A stretch of DNA of 64,000 bases from Paenibacillus daejeonensis DSM 15491 (GCF_000378385.1 NZ_KB899659.1:709418-773417); one strand, 5' to 3'; positions 1 through 8,401 are shown, numbered from the stretch's first letter. The notes: a model not told the origin generated them from the sequence alone. Made by a program: numbers and translations.

Positions 1-159
1 AAGGATCGGTACGGCATTTCCTGGCAGGTTACTCCCGCTTCAATGGAGCATTACCTCAGTAGCGGCACACCAGAACAGCGGGCACGAGTAACGCAAGCTT
101 TTATGAAAATGAAGAAATTCAATCTAGACGAGCTTGAACGAGCGTTTCACGGCGCTTGA
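1..159 (+). CDS. VOC/PhnB-like protein, 3' end only
   Basis: Open from the window edge to TGA at 157-159, encoding the last 52 residues of a protein that starts upstream of the window. The motif DRYGISWQV near the start is typical of the C-terminal part of PhnB/YjdN-type VOC proteins (the '3-demethylubiquinone 3-methyltransferase' domain family), which end with a helix after this strand. The function of most Bacillales members is not known. It is the only plus-strand gene before the germination operon and is followed by a hairpin. Confidence 0.6.
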   Translation, partial: KDRYGISWQVTPASMEHYLSSGTPEQRARVTQAFMKMKKFNLDELERAFHGA

Positions 160-168
160 TTTCGGGGG

Positions 169-202
169 AGCGCCTCTGCTAGCACTAGCTGGTAGAGGCG
201 CT
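169..202. terminator. Hairpin between convergent genes
   Basis: A perfect 9-bp inverted repeat (AGCGCCTCT / AGAGGCGCT) lies 10 nt after the stop of the plus-strand VOC gene and 32 nt beyond the stop of the minus-strand gene at 235. The position between convergent genes suggests a bidirectional terminator, but no clear T-run follows on either strand, so this is tentative. Confidence 0.45.
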
Positions 203-234
203 TAGCCTAACGGATGATGCGTCATAACCGTCAA

Positions 235-849
235 CTAGAAGTCCACTTGCTGATCCAAAATCTTCTCTTCGATTCTGAAGCCAAAGTCTTCTTTGCTGGG
301 GATCAAGGAGAATTCTACCCCGTCCAGACTGTCTGGAATTGGCGGGCTAACGAGAAACTGCATCTCCGTCTGCAAGCCGCCACCACGGCTGCCGTGCCGA
401 TTAATGGTGAACCGCTGGCTATCACTAATAATTTCAAGCATCAGGTGTGGAATAAGGTGCAAATCATGTCGTGTCCGATCTAAGTACTGGATTTCAACAT
501 GGAGAATGCTCGCATGCTCATGCTGCATAGCGTGCGTCAGCTTATATTGACATTCCTCAACAACGGATTGTTTCAGGATGGGGAGAACATTGCGAAGCTC
601 GCCTGGACCTTCCTCAACGACGCGACGCATGTGGTTCTGATCCTGCAGCTGATGCAGTAAGTGTTGAATCTGCATCGGTTCCAATTCATATTGCTTGGCC
701 CACGCCTCAATCGTCTCCCCTGCAGGGTATAGACGTACTCCTTGGCTCAGTTGACGCCGTTTGACACTTAGAGCAATAATTTGCTCATCCAGCGCCTGAA
801 CTTCTTCATTGTAAGCATTGGGGATCGCTCGCAATTCGCTCCAGCCCAT
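235..849 (-). CDS. Hypothetical protein with N-terminal helical segment
   Basis: A 204-residue protein. I chose the ATG at 849 because GGGAGA lies about 8 nt upstream; other ATGs exist up to 867. Residues 15-35 (ALDEQIIALSVKRRQLS) look like the first helix of a chorismate-mutase-like fold, a pattern also seen in uncharacterised Bacillales proteins. The rest is polar with a Gly-rich turn near residue 160. There is no signal peptide or membrane segment. I do not recognise a function. The next gene upstream on the same strand is 34 nt away. Confidence 0.6.
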   Translation of the reverse strand: MGWSELRAIPNAYNEEVQALDEQIIALSVKRRQLSQGVRLYPAGETIEAWAKQYELEPMQIQHLLHQLQDQNHMRRVVEEGPGELRNVLPILKQSVVEECQYKLTHAMQHEHASILHVEIQYLDRTRHDLHLIPHLMLEIISDSQRFTINRHGSRGGGLQTEMQFLVSPPIPDSLDGVEFSLIPSKEDFGFRIEEKILDQQVDF

Positions 850-883
850 AATTTCATCTCCCATCATTAAATGACAACGCAGT

Positions 884-1468
884 TCAGCTTTTTTGCCATC
901 GATTCTTGTATAGGTCTGTTACCGTGAGTACAAGGGTAGCTGGCATCTTCAGTTCAGAGGATGGAACGTCATTCTCCGTTAGAAATGAGAAGGAAAAGCA
1001 ATCCCCGTCCTTGTAATTGATGCCGCAGTGCCCGGTCCGATATGCATCAAGTTGACGGTTATCGTAGGTGTATGTCATCTTAGCCGTTTCCAAACTGGTG
1101 AAGCCCCCTTCCACCCTCTGATGATGTACGCCTGACACTAGACTAGCCCCGGATAATGAATACTTGCCACTTGATCGGAAGCCAATATCGTAACCCCCAT
1201 TATTCGTTTTCTGCAACCAGAATACATAAATGCGGTGCTCTCCATCGTTATATAACTCTTTCCCTAAATTTGCATCTAAATCTGTTAAATCAATTGAAAT
1301 CTCATAGTCATCATCAATTGAATGTCCATTCATAGTGTATTGAGATGTATGTTGAGAAATATAGGAGATTCCATGTGTCCAAATGCCTACCAAACCTGAC
1401 GACCATAGAAACGCCAACGAGATGATCGTCAAGATGATGAATAACCATACAGATTTTCTGATCTTCAC
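884..1468 (-). CDS. Hypothetical membrane-anchored protein
   Basis: A 194-residue protein starting at GTG 1468, with AGAGAGG about 10 nt upstream. A basic N-terminus (MKIRKS) is followed by one hydrophobic segment at residues 7-27, then a polar extracytoplasmic domain, so a single-pass or signal-anchored surface protein is likely. No recognised domain. Together with the genes at 1512-1700 and 1734-2312 it forms a run of small membrane-linked unknowns that may be co-transcribed. Confidence 0.6.
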   Translation of the reverse strand: MKIRKSVWLFIILTIISLAFLWSSGLVGIWTHGISYISQHTSQYTMNGHSIDDDYEISIDLTDLDANLGKELYNDGEHRIYVFWLQKTNNGGYDIGFRSSGKYSLSGASLVSGVHHQRVEGGFTSLETAKMTYTYDNRQLDAYRTGHCGINYKDGDCFSFSFLTENDVPSSELKMPATLVLTVTDLYKNRWQKS

Positions 1469-1511
1469 ATTTCAGCAACCTCTCTGTAATAGTTAAGGAG
1501 TAAAGATGAAG

Positions 1512-1700
1512 CTATAATCGCATATCTATAATATGCTTTTGGTCACGCAGCTCCTTGCGAAGCATTCGTATTTCTTTGACTAACAACACTACTCGTCTGG
1601 ATGTTCTGGAACTATCCATGGCCTTCCGAATGACAACGAATAATAGGAAGAAACTAACCACCCAAACGATCAAACCAATTAAAAACCACTCTTCCTTCAT
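1512..1700 (-). CDS. Small single-pass membrane protein
   Basis: A 62-residue protein. ATG at 1700 is preceded by AAGGGGT at good spacing. Residues 5-26 form one hydrophobic helix (WFLIGLIVWVVSFFLLFVV), followed by a basic, helical tail (LRKELRDQKHI) that could form a coiled coil in the cytoplasm. Function unknown. It lies 33 nt before the gene at 1734-2312 and 43 nt from the gene at 884-1468, on the same strand. Confidence 0.5.
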   Translation of the reverse strand: MKEEWFLIGLIVWVVSFFLLFVVIRKAMDSSRTSRRVVLLVKEIRMLRKELRDQKHIIDMRL

Positions 1701-1733
1701 TATTTCGACCCCTTATTACACAATTTCCTATGT

Positions 1734-2312
1734 CTACTGATCATCTAGCATCTCCAACATGCGAGGATAACTATCTGGATCAATGATAGTCATTTGTGGG
1801 TGCAATTCATCAATTACGAGCTCCGGATGTTCGCGATCCTCTTCGAATGCTTGGAATAATGACGAATAAATAGCAACCACTGCCTCCAATTTCATGCGTT
1901 GCTCAACATTTAAGTCATACGAGCCTTGTTGCAGAAAACTAGTGTTCAGCTCTAAGAATAAGCCTTCAATCCGTGATAAACCAGCCTGCCACAAATGCCA
2001 CCGATTCGACAAATCACCCATCACATGCGGATCAAAACGAGCCCAGTGGTACGAGTTTGACTGGCTTTGCCCCATGATTATTCGCCACGAATCCGTGAGT
2101 TCCTCGAATGGCACATTCGGTTCAGGTTGAAGTATTTTTTGAAGATACTTTGCTATGTTATTCCCACCTGTTGCAACACCCAATAAACCAGTATGATTGC
2201 GCTTTTGCATATTTTCAGTCTGATTGTTGCGTTGTGAGACAGCAGAGAGATTATAGGTTAGTAACACCACTAGTAAAAAGATTAGTATCTTGTTCCATGT
2301 GGTTGTAGTCAT
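1734..2312 (-). CDS. Hypothetical signal-anchored protein
   Basis: A 192-residue protein. I prefer ATG 2312, which has AAAGGA 7 nt upstream. An ATG at 2342 overlaps the stop of the ankyrin gene (ATGA) but has its ribosome site directly abutting it. A short hydrophobic stretch (ILIFLLVVLLTYNLSAV) near residues 8-24 acts as signal or anchor; the remainder is helical and acidic toward the C-terminus. No known domain. It may be translationally coupled to the upstream stalk-domain/ankyrin gene. Confidence 0.6.
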   Translation of the reverse strand: MTTTTWNKILIFLLVVLLTYNLSAVSQRNNQTENMQKRNHTGLLGVATGGNNIAKYLQKILQPEPNVPFEELTDSWRIIMGQSQSNSYHWARFDPHVMGDLSNRWHLWQAGLSRIEGLFLELNTSFLQQGSYDLNVEQRMKLEAVVAIYSSLFQAFEEDREHPELVIDELHPQMTIIDPDSYPRMLEMLDDQ

Positions 2313-2338
2313 TCTATCGTCCTTTCTTTTGACTGAAT

Positions 2339-3217
2339 TCATTCCTTTAGAAGTGAAATAATTTCATCGTAGGTCTCAACGCTTGGTGTGTTAGCTGGAT
2401 CAATGATATGTAAATAACCACTCGCAACTTGTTGTTGCCAATATTGGGCGATCTCAAGAGCCGTCCAATCATTGTTACTCTTAAGGAATGGATCTGCACC
2501 AGCAAACAAAAGAAATTTCACAACATCCACGTGTCCGCCACCAGCAGCATTTTGCAGCAGCGTTGTCGGAAACGATGAACGGACATCTATATAGTTTACA
2601 TCCATGCCATACTCCAAAAATAATGCAACGATGTCAACTGATTCATCTGCAAAGCTAAAGATAGCAGTTCCTAAAGGACCTATGTTTGTAGTTGGATCCG
2701 CACCAGCTTTTAATAAACTCTTGGTTAAATCTACATCTTTTTCTATCACTGCATCAAACAGCTGATTTTGCAAAGCAGATAGAATCCAGACTACGTTTAA
2801 CTCCCCGCCGTAAAGCTCTACTGATCCTCCGCTAGCTGTTCCTACGAAACGAAGTGGGATATACGTGATTCCATCTTGGAGAACAGGGGCCAGGGGCATC
2901 TTCACTGCTGATCCGTTAATCAATGCAGAATCAGAGCCAATTTCGAACTTAATAACGTAGTCCGAATTTCTTCCAACGACTTGTTTTTGTTGCTTGTTCC
3001 ATTCAATTGTTAGCCCTAACTGTTCAAACACAGGCCTGAACGGTACCATTGTCGTTCCATTTTGTAAATAAGGGGGCTCAGACAAATCTAGTTTCTTGCT
3101 ATCAATAAAAATATCATAAGTAGGGATAAATTTATTTGAATTCGATGCATGCACATTTGAGGCGAATGCAAGAATGAAAATCAGAACCAATAAATTAATT
3201 TTCTTATTAAAATACAT
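2339..3217 (-). CDS. Secreted stalk-domain and ankyrin-repeat protein
   Basis: A 292-residue protein starting at ATG 3217, with GGGAGG 9 nt upstream; an in-frame TTG at 3244 is less likely. A signal peptide (KKINLLVLIFILAFASNVHA) is followed by a 'copper amine oxidase N-terminal' stalk domain at about residues 35-150 (FRPVFEQLGL, W, and IPLRFVG are its hallmarks). Ankyrin-like repeats follow at about 155-265 (LLKAGADP, LQNAAGGGHVDVVKFLLFAGADP). Stalk domains are common in Paenibacillus cell-surface proteins. The fusion to ankyrin repeats suggests an extracytoplasmic binding protein with no evident enzymatic activity. Confidence 0.75.
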   Translation of the reverse strand: MYFNKKINLLVLIFILAFASNVHASNSNKFIPTYDIFIDSKKLDLSEPPYLQNGTTMVPFRPVFEQLGLTIEWNKQQKQVVGRNSDYVIKFEIGSDSALINGSAVKMPLAPVLQDGITYIPLRFVGTASGGSVELYGGELNVVWILSALQNQLFDAVIEKDVDLTKSLLKAGADPTTNIGPLGTAIFSFADESVDIVALFLEYGMDVNYIDVRSSFPTTLLQNAAGGGHVDVVKFLLFAGADPFLKSNNDWTALEIAQYWQQQVASGYLHIIDPANTPSVETYDEIISLLKE

Positions 3218-3266
3218 GTACATTGGCCTCCCGATGTTGTTCAAGCAATGTTTTTCTTTCTATTTA

Positions 3267-3590
3267 CTAATCAATAAACCTAGATATCACTTGCCTCCGA
3301 GTAACGAACTCATACGTCCGCAGAAAAAACCAAAGGAACCCCGCATAGAATCCCACCCAAGGGTAGCGAAAGGAGGCCGGTTTATTCCCTTCAAAGTAAA
3401 AATGCCCTATCCAGGACAAGGCGTAGTGAAGAACCGCGAACAGGATTGTAAACCGCCAATCAATCAGAAGAAAGACCCAACCTAAGAATGCAAACAAAAA
3501 GGCAAAGTAATGCAGATGTTGATTTGTCCTGTGTTGATGCGCTTGGAGGTAATATGTAAGATCTCTTTTGATAGATTGCTTCAGGCTCAT
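3267..3590 (-). CDS. DUF962/Mpo1-like membrane protein
   Basis: A 107-residue protein, ATG 3590 preceded by GAGGT. Two to four hydrophobic helices surround conserved polar motifs: HxxxNQHLHY near residues 19-27, and LHY...GHFYFEGNKPASFRYP near residues 55-78. These match the DUF962 (YGL010w/Mpo1) family. Yeast Mpo1 is an Fe-dependent dioxygenase acting on 2-hydroxy fatty acids; bacterial members are mostly uncharacterised. The length fits the short bacterial form. Activity is inferred from the family only. Confidence 0.7.
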   Translation of the reverse strand: MSLKQSIKRDLTYYLQAHQHRTNQHLHYFAFLFAFLGWVFLLIDWRFTILFAVLHYALSWIGHFYFEGNKPASFRYPWVGFYAGFLWFFLRTYEFVTRRQVISRFID

Positions 3591-3629
3591 GCCTTCTCAC
3601 CTCAGCATCGCTTCATGCATGTTTGTACC

Positions 3630-3761
3630 TCAACCCACGCGTTCTTCCCTCGCTGCGATTAACCACGGATGAACAAGCTTCAACTTGGTACGCTGCTCCC
3701 AGATGTGATTCAGATAGATGAGGATGCCATCCTCTAGTTGTAACGCATCGACTCTTTTCAA
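3630..3761 (-). pseudogene. Orphan C-terminal gene fragment
   Basis: A 43-codon open stretch after an in-frame stop reads like the well-composed tail of a protein (DALQLEDGILIYLNHIWEQR ... VHPWLIAAREER) and ends in TGA at 3630-3632. A TTG at 3761 has no ribosome site. The acidic, aromatic-rich composition is unlike a shadow frame. I read it as a remnant of a deleted gene between the DUF962 gene and the GNAT gene. The parent family is not recognised. Confidence 0.35.
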
Positions 3762-3767
3762 CGGATA

Positions 3768-4187
3768 CTATAGATCTTTCTTAAGATAATAATGCTTATA
3801 TCCACCGGCATTCTCAATCGTTCCAAAGATCTCAAAGCCCTCGTTTTGATAAAACGCCAGCGCTTGAAAGCTTAACGTATCTAGCTTTATGAAATCACAT
3901 TGTTTTTCTTTTGCACGCAATTCTGCTGCCCTAAGGAGTTGCCGCCCGTACCCCATCTTTCGGATGTTCTCATCCACATACAGATAATGAACCTCCAGCC
4001 AGTTCCAACAAAACTCTCCGACTATTCCTCCAGCCACTTCACCTTCCTGATTGACCAAGAACAAATTCAGTGGTTCATATCGCGTTCTTAGCTCAGCTGG
4101 GAAATGGGAAGCGTTAAATGCAAACATGTTTTGGGTCACGTAAGTCTTGTAATCATCCTTAGTCTTATTGATGATATGGAATGACAT
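3768..4187 (-). CDS. GNAT family N-acetyltransferase
   Basis: A 139-residue protein. The frame is open further upstream, but ATG 4187 has AGGAG 7 nt upstream and begins the domain (MSFHII). The acetyl-CoA loop RKMGYG and the C-terminal pattern ALAFYQNEGFEIFG define the GNAT fold. The substrate cannot be told from sequence. It lies 10 nt downstream of a second GNAT gene on the same strand, so the two are probably co-transcribed. Confidence 0.8.
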   Translation of the reverse strand: MSFHIINKTKDDYKTYVTQNMFAFNASHFPAELRTRYEPLNLFLVNQEGEVAGGIVGEFCWNWLEVHYLYVDENIRKMGYGRQLLRAAELRAKEKQCDFIKLDTLSFQALAFYQNEGFEIFGTIENAGGYKHYYLKKDL

Positions 4188-4197
4188 TATTTCTCTC

Positions 4198-4701
4198 CTA
4201 CAGTTCCTTAGTAAAATACAAACACAGGTCATCATCGACCCGAACATGGTCCCCTGCCTTGACCTCTTCATTGTTGTACATGAGTCCGCGGCCATCGGGA
4301 ATGTAGCCTCTTCGGCAATAGATGCGTTGGGCAGCGGCATAGCTCTTGAACAAGCCGACGCCAATGCCAATTTGGGTGTGCTTGCGTGCGGCAATCGCTT
4401 CGAATTCGGCCATGATCTGATTGGCGATCCCTCGCTGGCGAAAGGCCGGGAATACATTCAGATCGTTAATCTCCGGGATATCATGCTCCTTAAAATACGG
4501 ATAATCGGATTCAAATTTCAAATGTGCTACGCCTGCTAAGTCTTGACCGATGAAAGCCAATAGAGTGACTCTTGCCTCGGTTTGATTCTCGTGCAAACAT
4601 TGTGTGTAATAGTCATCTGGACGATGGAACTGTAGGGATTGAAAAGACTCTTTCCATTTGTAAAGTAATTCTGGATTCAATGATCGGATTGTTAGTTCCA
4701 T
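4198..4701 (-). CDS. GNAT family N-acetyltransferase
   Basis: A 167-residue protein, start ATG 4701 with GAGGGG 8 nt upstream; GTG 4710 is an alternative. GNAT features are FPAFRQRGIANQIM (acetyl-CoA loop) and YAAAQRIYCRRGYIPDG (C-terminal strand and helix). The next gene (3768-4187) is another GNAT only 10 nt on. The two proteins are not close copies. The acceptor substrate is unknown. Confidence 0.8.
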   Translation of the reverse strand: MELTIRSLNPELLYKWKESFQSLQFHRPDDYYTQCLHENQTEARVTLLAFIGQDLAGVAHLKFESDYPYFKEHDIPEINDLNVFPAFRQRGIANQIMAEFEAIAARKHTQIGIGVGLFKSYAAAQRIYCRRGYIPDGRGLMYNNEEVKAGDHVRVDDDLCLYFTKEL

Positions 4702-4732
4702 AAGGTGCACCCCTCGCTCTGTTAATGAACCA

Positions 4733-5186
4733 TTAATGAATCATTATTCCTTCAATCGCTCTAATTCTATCTATTTCAATTGGATCATCGGTGTTAATAA
4801 TACCTATCTGCTCATGCGCCACCGTAACTAACCATGGCTCGCTCTTCTTGAAGAAGCAAATGTCCTCCGGCAGAGACGGCATGATCCACTGATAGAGACG
4901 GTCGGTACTGGCTTGGAGAATAGCTTCCACTTCTGGGTGGCATGCGATGTAATAAACATCGGCATAGTGACCGACTAGTTGAGTCCCTGGCCAGTACTCC
5001 TGCTTCTTAACCGTGTTGACATAGGGTTGTAACGTGTACAAGTGCCTTTGCATTCGCATCGAATGCTAGCTGGTCTCTCATTACTAGAATCAACTCATCA
5101 CAAACATTGAAAGCCAGTGAAAGTAACTGGTGATATGTCACCCCGGCCGGCTCTTGCAAAATTTTTATCCTACTTGTGTTGCTCAT
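4733..5186 (-). pseudogene. Frameshifted small conserved protein
   Basis: Two overlapping frames form one protein of about 150 residues. The first half begins at ATG 5186 (MSNTSRIKILQEPAGVTYHQ) and runs out of frame at about 5060-5045. The second half continues one base on with YTLQPYVNTVKKQEYWPGTQ and ends at 4733. Removing one base near 5045-5055 would restore a continuous frame. The start overlaps the stop of the upstream small gene (ATGA), which supports it as a real start. I recall similar proteins of this size in Bacillales without a firm function. It could be a recent mutation or a sequencing error. Confidence 0.55.
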
Positions 5187-5368
5187 CCTACGATTACCCC
5201 TACCACGGTATAGCCTATAATGCCTACAAGAAAAACCACAATAAATCCTAGACCAAAACTTATCCATAAAGGCTGTTCACGCGATTGCTTGTGGGTCAGC
5301 TTATCTAATTTGGTTTCCATTCGCTCTAATCGTTCGTTCATCTGTAGGAGTTGTTCTTCTGTCTTCAT
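5183..5368 (-). CDS. Small coiled-coil membrane protein
   Basis: A 61-residue protein, ATG 5368 with GGAGGG upstream. Residues 1-30 form an amphipathic helix rich in Glu/Lys/Leu heptads (LLQMNERLERMETKLDKLTH). Residues 36-60 form one membrane helix (ISFGLGFIVVFLVGIIGYTV). The layout resembles small XhlA/BhlA-type proteins but no family assignment is safe. Its TGA overlaps the ATG of the downstream frameshifted gene, suggesting translational coupling. Confidence 0.55.
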   Translation of the reverse strand: MKTEEQLLQMNERLERMETKLDKLTHKQSREQPLWISFGLGFIVVFLVGIIGYTVVGVIVG

Positions 5369-5557
5369 TGCAGGCCCTCCATTTCAAAAGTACGACTTAA
5401 TCATTCAGGATACCTACTAAACTGCATACCGTCTTCCTTATTATACATCATATTCCAACCTCTATCTTAAGCTTTATCTAAAATGATATGAAAAAGAGAC
5501 CCTGTACCTATATAAGGTATAGAATCTCAGCGAAAAACAGATGAATGGCCATATTAT

Positions 5558-6172
5558 TCATTGCAACTGGTCAAACAAAAGAGCATAATACTCTTCCGTA
5601 TTCGGTGTGATATCCTCTAACCGTACAACTCGTCGGTCCGCGCGCTCCGCTCCTGCTGCATCGTCAACATAGATTCCCTCAACCTCTACCTGCTCGATTG
5701 TACCCTCCACCAGCTTCTTGAAGTCATCCTGTGCAATAAAATAAAGTCCGGAGACCTCCTCCCGTTGAAAACGGTAGTCCGACAGCGGTCGAGAGGACGT
5801 ATGAATAAAGACATGATTGAATTCCCTGTCGATTAGATGTTCATGAATTACACATTCCTGCGGCACCACTCCGCAATAGTGCAACTCCTCGAAGTCCACA
5901 GGGATACCCAGTTCCTCCTCCAATTCTCGCACCCCATCCTGGACGGTCTCACCCGCCAGAAGATGACCTGCGGCGGACACATCCAGTTTTCCCGGGAACG
6001 TGTCTTTATCCTGTTGGCGAAGCTGCAGCAGCACGGCCTGATCATGAGGGCGAATCACCCAGCAGTGAAACGTTTGATGCCAGAGTCCCTTTGCATGAGC
6101 TTCAGCCCGACTAGCCGTTCCCGTCCAGTTCATAGACGCATCGAATATATCTAGTCTCTCATCGTTTGCCAT
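5558..6172 (-). CDS. Nudix hydrolase, IPP-isomerase-like type
   Basis: A 204-residue protein, ATG 6172 preceded by GGAGGGGG. The N-terminal segment (ERLDIFDASMNWTGTASRAE) is typical of Nudix proteins related to isopentenyl-diphosphate isomerase and YfcD. The Nudix box is seen at about residues 75-97: GHLLAGE, then REL-EEELGI, with the catalytic Glu pair present. The C-terminal third is an acidic extension. The substrate is unknown; a nucleoside-diphosphate-linked compound is the family expectation. It heads the 5.5-8.8 kb run of small hydrolases. Confidence 0.8.
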   Translation of the reverse strand: MANDERLDIFDASMNWTGTASRAEAHAKGLWHQTFHCWVIRPHDQAVLLQLRQQDKDTFPGKLDVSAAGHLLAGETVQDGVRELEEELGIPVDFEELHYCGVVPQECVIHEHLIDREFNHVFIHTSSRPLSDYRFQREEVSGLYFIAQDDFKKLVEGTIEQVEVEGIYVDDAAGAERADRRVVRLEDITPNTEEYYALLFDQLQ

Positions 6173-6214
6173 CTTTTCCCCCTCCTCGCCTCTCTCAGAT
6201 GATTGATATTAGAT

Positions 6215-6796
6215 TTAGACCTCGACAATACCAACAGCGGTATACGGGTAATCCAGCTGCTGTCTCACGGTATCAGCGGCTTCTGCGCCAGCAAACATCG
6301 CAATGATATACAGTCCCAGGTCAATCGATGTCGCGACGCCGCCAGCCGTAATGAGGTTACCATCCTTGACGATTCGGGACTTAATCACTTCCGCGCAATA
6401 CGGTTCCAACAATGGATACACATTTGGGTGCGTGGTCGCCTTTTTATCCTTCAAGAACCCCGCGGCTCCCCACAGCAGGGACCCGGTGCATACAGACACT
6501 TTGTATTGTACCGGCTCAGCGGTCCGGATCCAATTAATAAAATCTTGGTCGTCCTTTAAGGTTCGGCTCCCCATCCCGCCTGGAATGAAAACCATATCGT
6601 AAGCAGATAAGTCCGGGTTAAGAACATCGACTTTGACCTTCATCCCCAGCTCATCCGTTACTTCCTCGGTCACCCCACACAGATCCCAAGTAAGCTCCTT
6701 TGTTGCTTCATACCCTTTAAGACGGTAAACCACATCGTAAAATCCTACAAAATCCAAGAAAGTCAGACCATTAAATAAAACAAAGGCGAGCTTCAT
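6215..6796 (-). CDS. DJ-1/PfpI family protein
   Basis: A 193-residue protein, ATG 6796 with AAGGAGG 8 nt upstream (this site overlaps the end of the preceding gene). It has the class I glutamine-amidotransferase-like fold: N-terminal AFVLFNGLTFLDFVG, then the nucleophile elbow VCTGSLLWGAAG with Cys at about 103, then TAGGVATSIDLGLY. The arrangement matches the isonitrile-hydratase/regulator-type subgroup without the DNA-binding domain. The actual reaction cannot be told. Confidence 0.8.
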   Translation of the reverse strand: MKLAFVLFNGLTFLDFVGFYDVVYRLKGYEATKELTWDLCGVTEEVTDELGMKVKVDVLNPDLSAYDMVFIPGGMGSRTLKDDQDFINWIRTAEPVQYKVSVCTGSLLWGAAGFLKDKKATTHPNVYPLLEPYCAEVIKSRIVKDGNLITAGGVATSIDLGLYIIAMFAGAEAADTVRQQLDYPYTAVGIVEV

Positions 6797-6800
6797 CCCT

Positions 6801-7322
6801 TTACCTCCTTTTTTTATCCTCGATCTGCTGGATCAAGGCATCTACCTCTTTTGGCGTTCTGACAATGATAACATTTGTGCGGTCCCTCATCTGCTCCAGC
6901 TTTTGAAGTGTGCCGAGCCGGCCTCGTTTGGGATAATTCCATACCCATTTGATGAAGGGGAGATCTATCTTTTCTTGGCAGCCTTCATTCATGTCGGGTC
7001 TGGATTTCTTGTGATACATGATTCTGCGTTTAAAGATACGGTACATACATCGCCAGCGCGGAATATCGAGATAGATGACCATGTCCGCGCGCGCCAGTCG
7101 CAGATCCATCGTCCGGGAGTAATTGCCATCGATGATCCATCGCGGCTCCTTGACCATTCCCTCCACAAGTCTATCCCACTCCTCATTTGGCGTGGCTACC
7201 CAGCCCGGCTGCCAATAATATTTGTCCAGATGAATGGCCGGGAGATTCAGAATTTCACTTAAGCGCTGCACGAGCGTAGACTTACCTGCCCCCGCTGACC
7301 CCACTACCACTATACGATCCAT
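6801..7322 (-). CDS. P-loop kinase-like protein (FlaR/YqaB type)
   Basis: A 173-residue protein. The Walker A motif GSAGAGKST is at residues 8-16, followed by LPAIHLDKYYWQPGW and EPRWIIDGNYSRTMDLRLARAD. These are features of the 'DNA topology modulation protein FlaR'/adenylate-kinase-like family. A lid-like basic segment (RRIMYHKKSRPD) and a C-terminal helix complete the fold. The name FlaR is historical; most members are taken as small-molecule kinases of unknown substrate. Four bases separate it from the DJ-1 gene, so the two are likely co-transcribed. Confidence 0.8.
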   Translation of the reverse strand: MDRIVVVGSAGAGKSTLVQRLSEILNLPAIHLDKYYWQPGWVATPNEEWDRLVEGMVKEPRWIIDGNYSRTMDLRLARADMVIYLDIPRWRCMYRIFKRRIMYHKKSRPDMNEGCQEKIDLPFIKWVWNYPKRGRLGTLQKLEQMRDRTNVIIVRTPKEVDALIQQIEDKKRR

Positions 7323-7328
7323 GTCTAA

Positions 7329-7886
7329 TCACCCAAAATCCCAGATTCTGATGCCTTCTGTTAACTGTTCTCCTTGGAATACAAGCTTATAGATATCAGG
7401 CATCGTAGACGCTTGCCAAAATGAAAAGCCATATTCTACGTTCCAATAATTAAGCATCAACGTCATGATATCCCCATGCGTCCCTAGCGCTATTATCTTA
7501 CCAGCATGAGCATGAATGATCGGCTGAATGGCTTGAACGGCCCTTTCTTGAGCGACTGCACTCGATTCTCCATTAGGAAACGAAAAGTTAAATTCGTGAT
7601 ACAGCTTTTGTTTTGCTTCCAAGAATGAGAGAGGGGCAAAGTCCCCCATGTTCCTCTCTCTTAAATTTTCTTCAATATGTATATTTTCTCCTTTTAATAG
7701 CGGGCCTAATGTATCCACTGCTCGTTGATACGGACTGGAGACAAAAACGTCTATAATTACTGTGCTCAATAGCTGTCTAACGATGCTTGCATCCCGCTGG
7801 CCTTGCTCCGTGAGCCCCCTTCCCCGTTCATTGCCTTCCACATAGACCGATGCCGCATGTCTAACAAAGTACAGGGTTGTATTCAT
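7329..7886 (-). CDS. Histidine phosphatase family protein
   Basis: A 185-residue protein, ATG 7886 with GGAGG about 12 nt upstream. The catalytic RHA motif is in FVRHAASVY (residues 8-16), with SSPYQRAVDT near 55 and the second His in ALGTHGDIM near 135. This is a small phosphoglycerate-mutase-like phosphatase acting on an unknown phosphomonoester. It lies six bases upstream of the FlaR-type gene on the same strand. Confidence 0.8.
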   Translation of the reverse strand: MNTTLYFVRHAASVYVEGNERGRGLTEQGQRDASIVRQLLSTVIIDVFVSSPYQRAVDTLGPLLKGENIHIEENLRERNMGDFAPLSFLEAKQKLYHEFNFSFPNGESSAVAQERAVQAIQPIIHAHAGKIIALGTHGDIMTLMLNYWNVEYGFSFWQASTMPDIYKLVFQGEQLTEGIRIWDFG

Positions 7887-7912
7887 CTATTAGAAAACCC
7901 TCCTTTGCACGT

Positions 7913-8401
7913 TTAACTCAAACCCAAGTGCTTCAAATAAAACTTAATGCCCGCACGGTCGACATCAGAGAATTGCAATGGGTTTTCAGTAAATAATTGA
8001 TGAAGTTCAGGTACAGGGATCCAACAGACCTCTGCTGTATCGTCTCCGCTAGACAGAAGAGTTCCCTCGGCTTTGCATCGAAAATAGTAACCTATGGAAT
8101 CAACCGGTCCTTTAATCGTCTGATAGGCAGCAAATGGCTGCAAACACTCTACTTCAAAGGAGGGATTGATTCCTATCGTATCAACCTTTGTCTCCAGACC
8201 CTCGACCTCATAGACATCAAGTCCAGTCTCTTCCTTTACTTCTCTAATCAACGCTTGAATAATAGATTCAAAAGGCTCGATTTGTCCTCCCGGAAGCTCG
8301 AGGGCTTGCGGCATATCTGCTTTTGTTCTTCTTTGAATGACGACCTCAGTTATGTGCTCCGACGTTCGTTCAATGATAGCCCTTGCATTGACGTAGAACA
8401 T
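7913..8401 (-). CDS. Nudix hydrolase
   Basis: A 162-residue protein, ATG 8401 with GAGGAGG upstream. The Nudix box begins LPGGQIEPFE and ends REVKEETGL, at about residues 37-60, with all catalytic Glu present. The surrounding strands fit a single-domain Nudix protein. Substrate not predictable. It lies between the HIT gene and the histidine phosphatase gene in one compact minus-strand run. Confidence 0.85.
   Translation of the reverse strand: MFYVNARAIIERTSEHITEVVIQRRTKADMPQALELPGGQIEPFESIIQALIREVKEETGLDVYEVEGLETKVDTIGINPSFEVECLQPFAAYQTIKGPVDSIGYYFRCKAEGTLLSSGDDTAEVCWIPVPELHQLFTENPLQFSDVDRAGIKFYLKHLGLS

Noticed and set aside
5470-5530. Terminator-like repeat near GTACC-TATATA-AGGTA
   Set aside because: The stem is short and AT-rich without a clear T-run; too weak to annotate.
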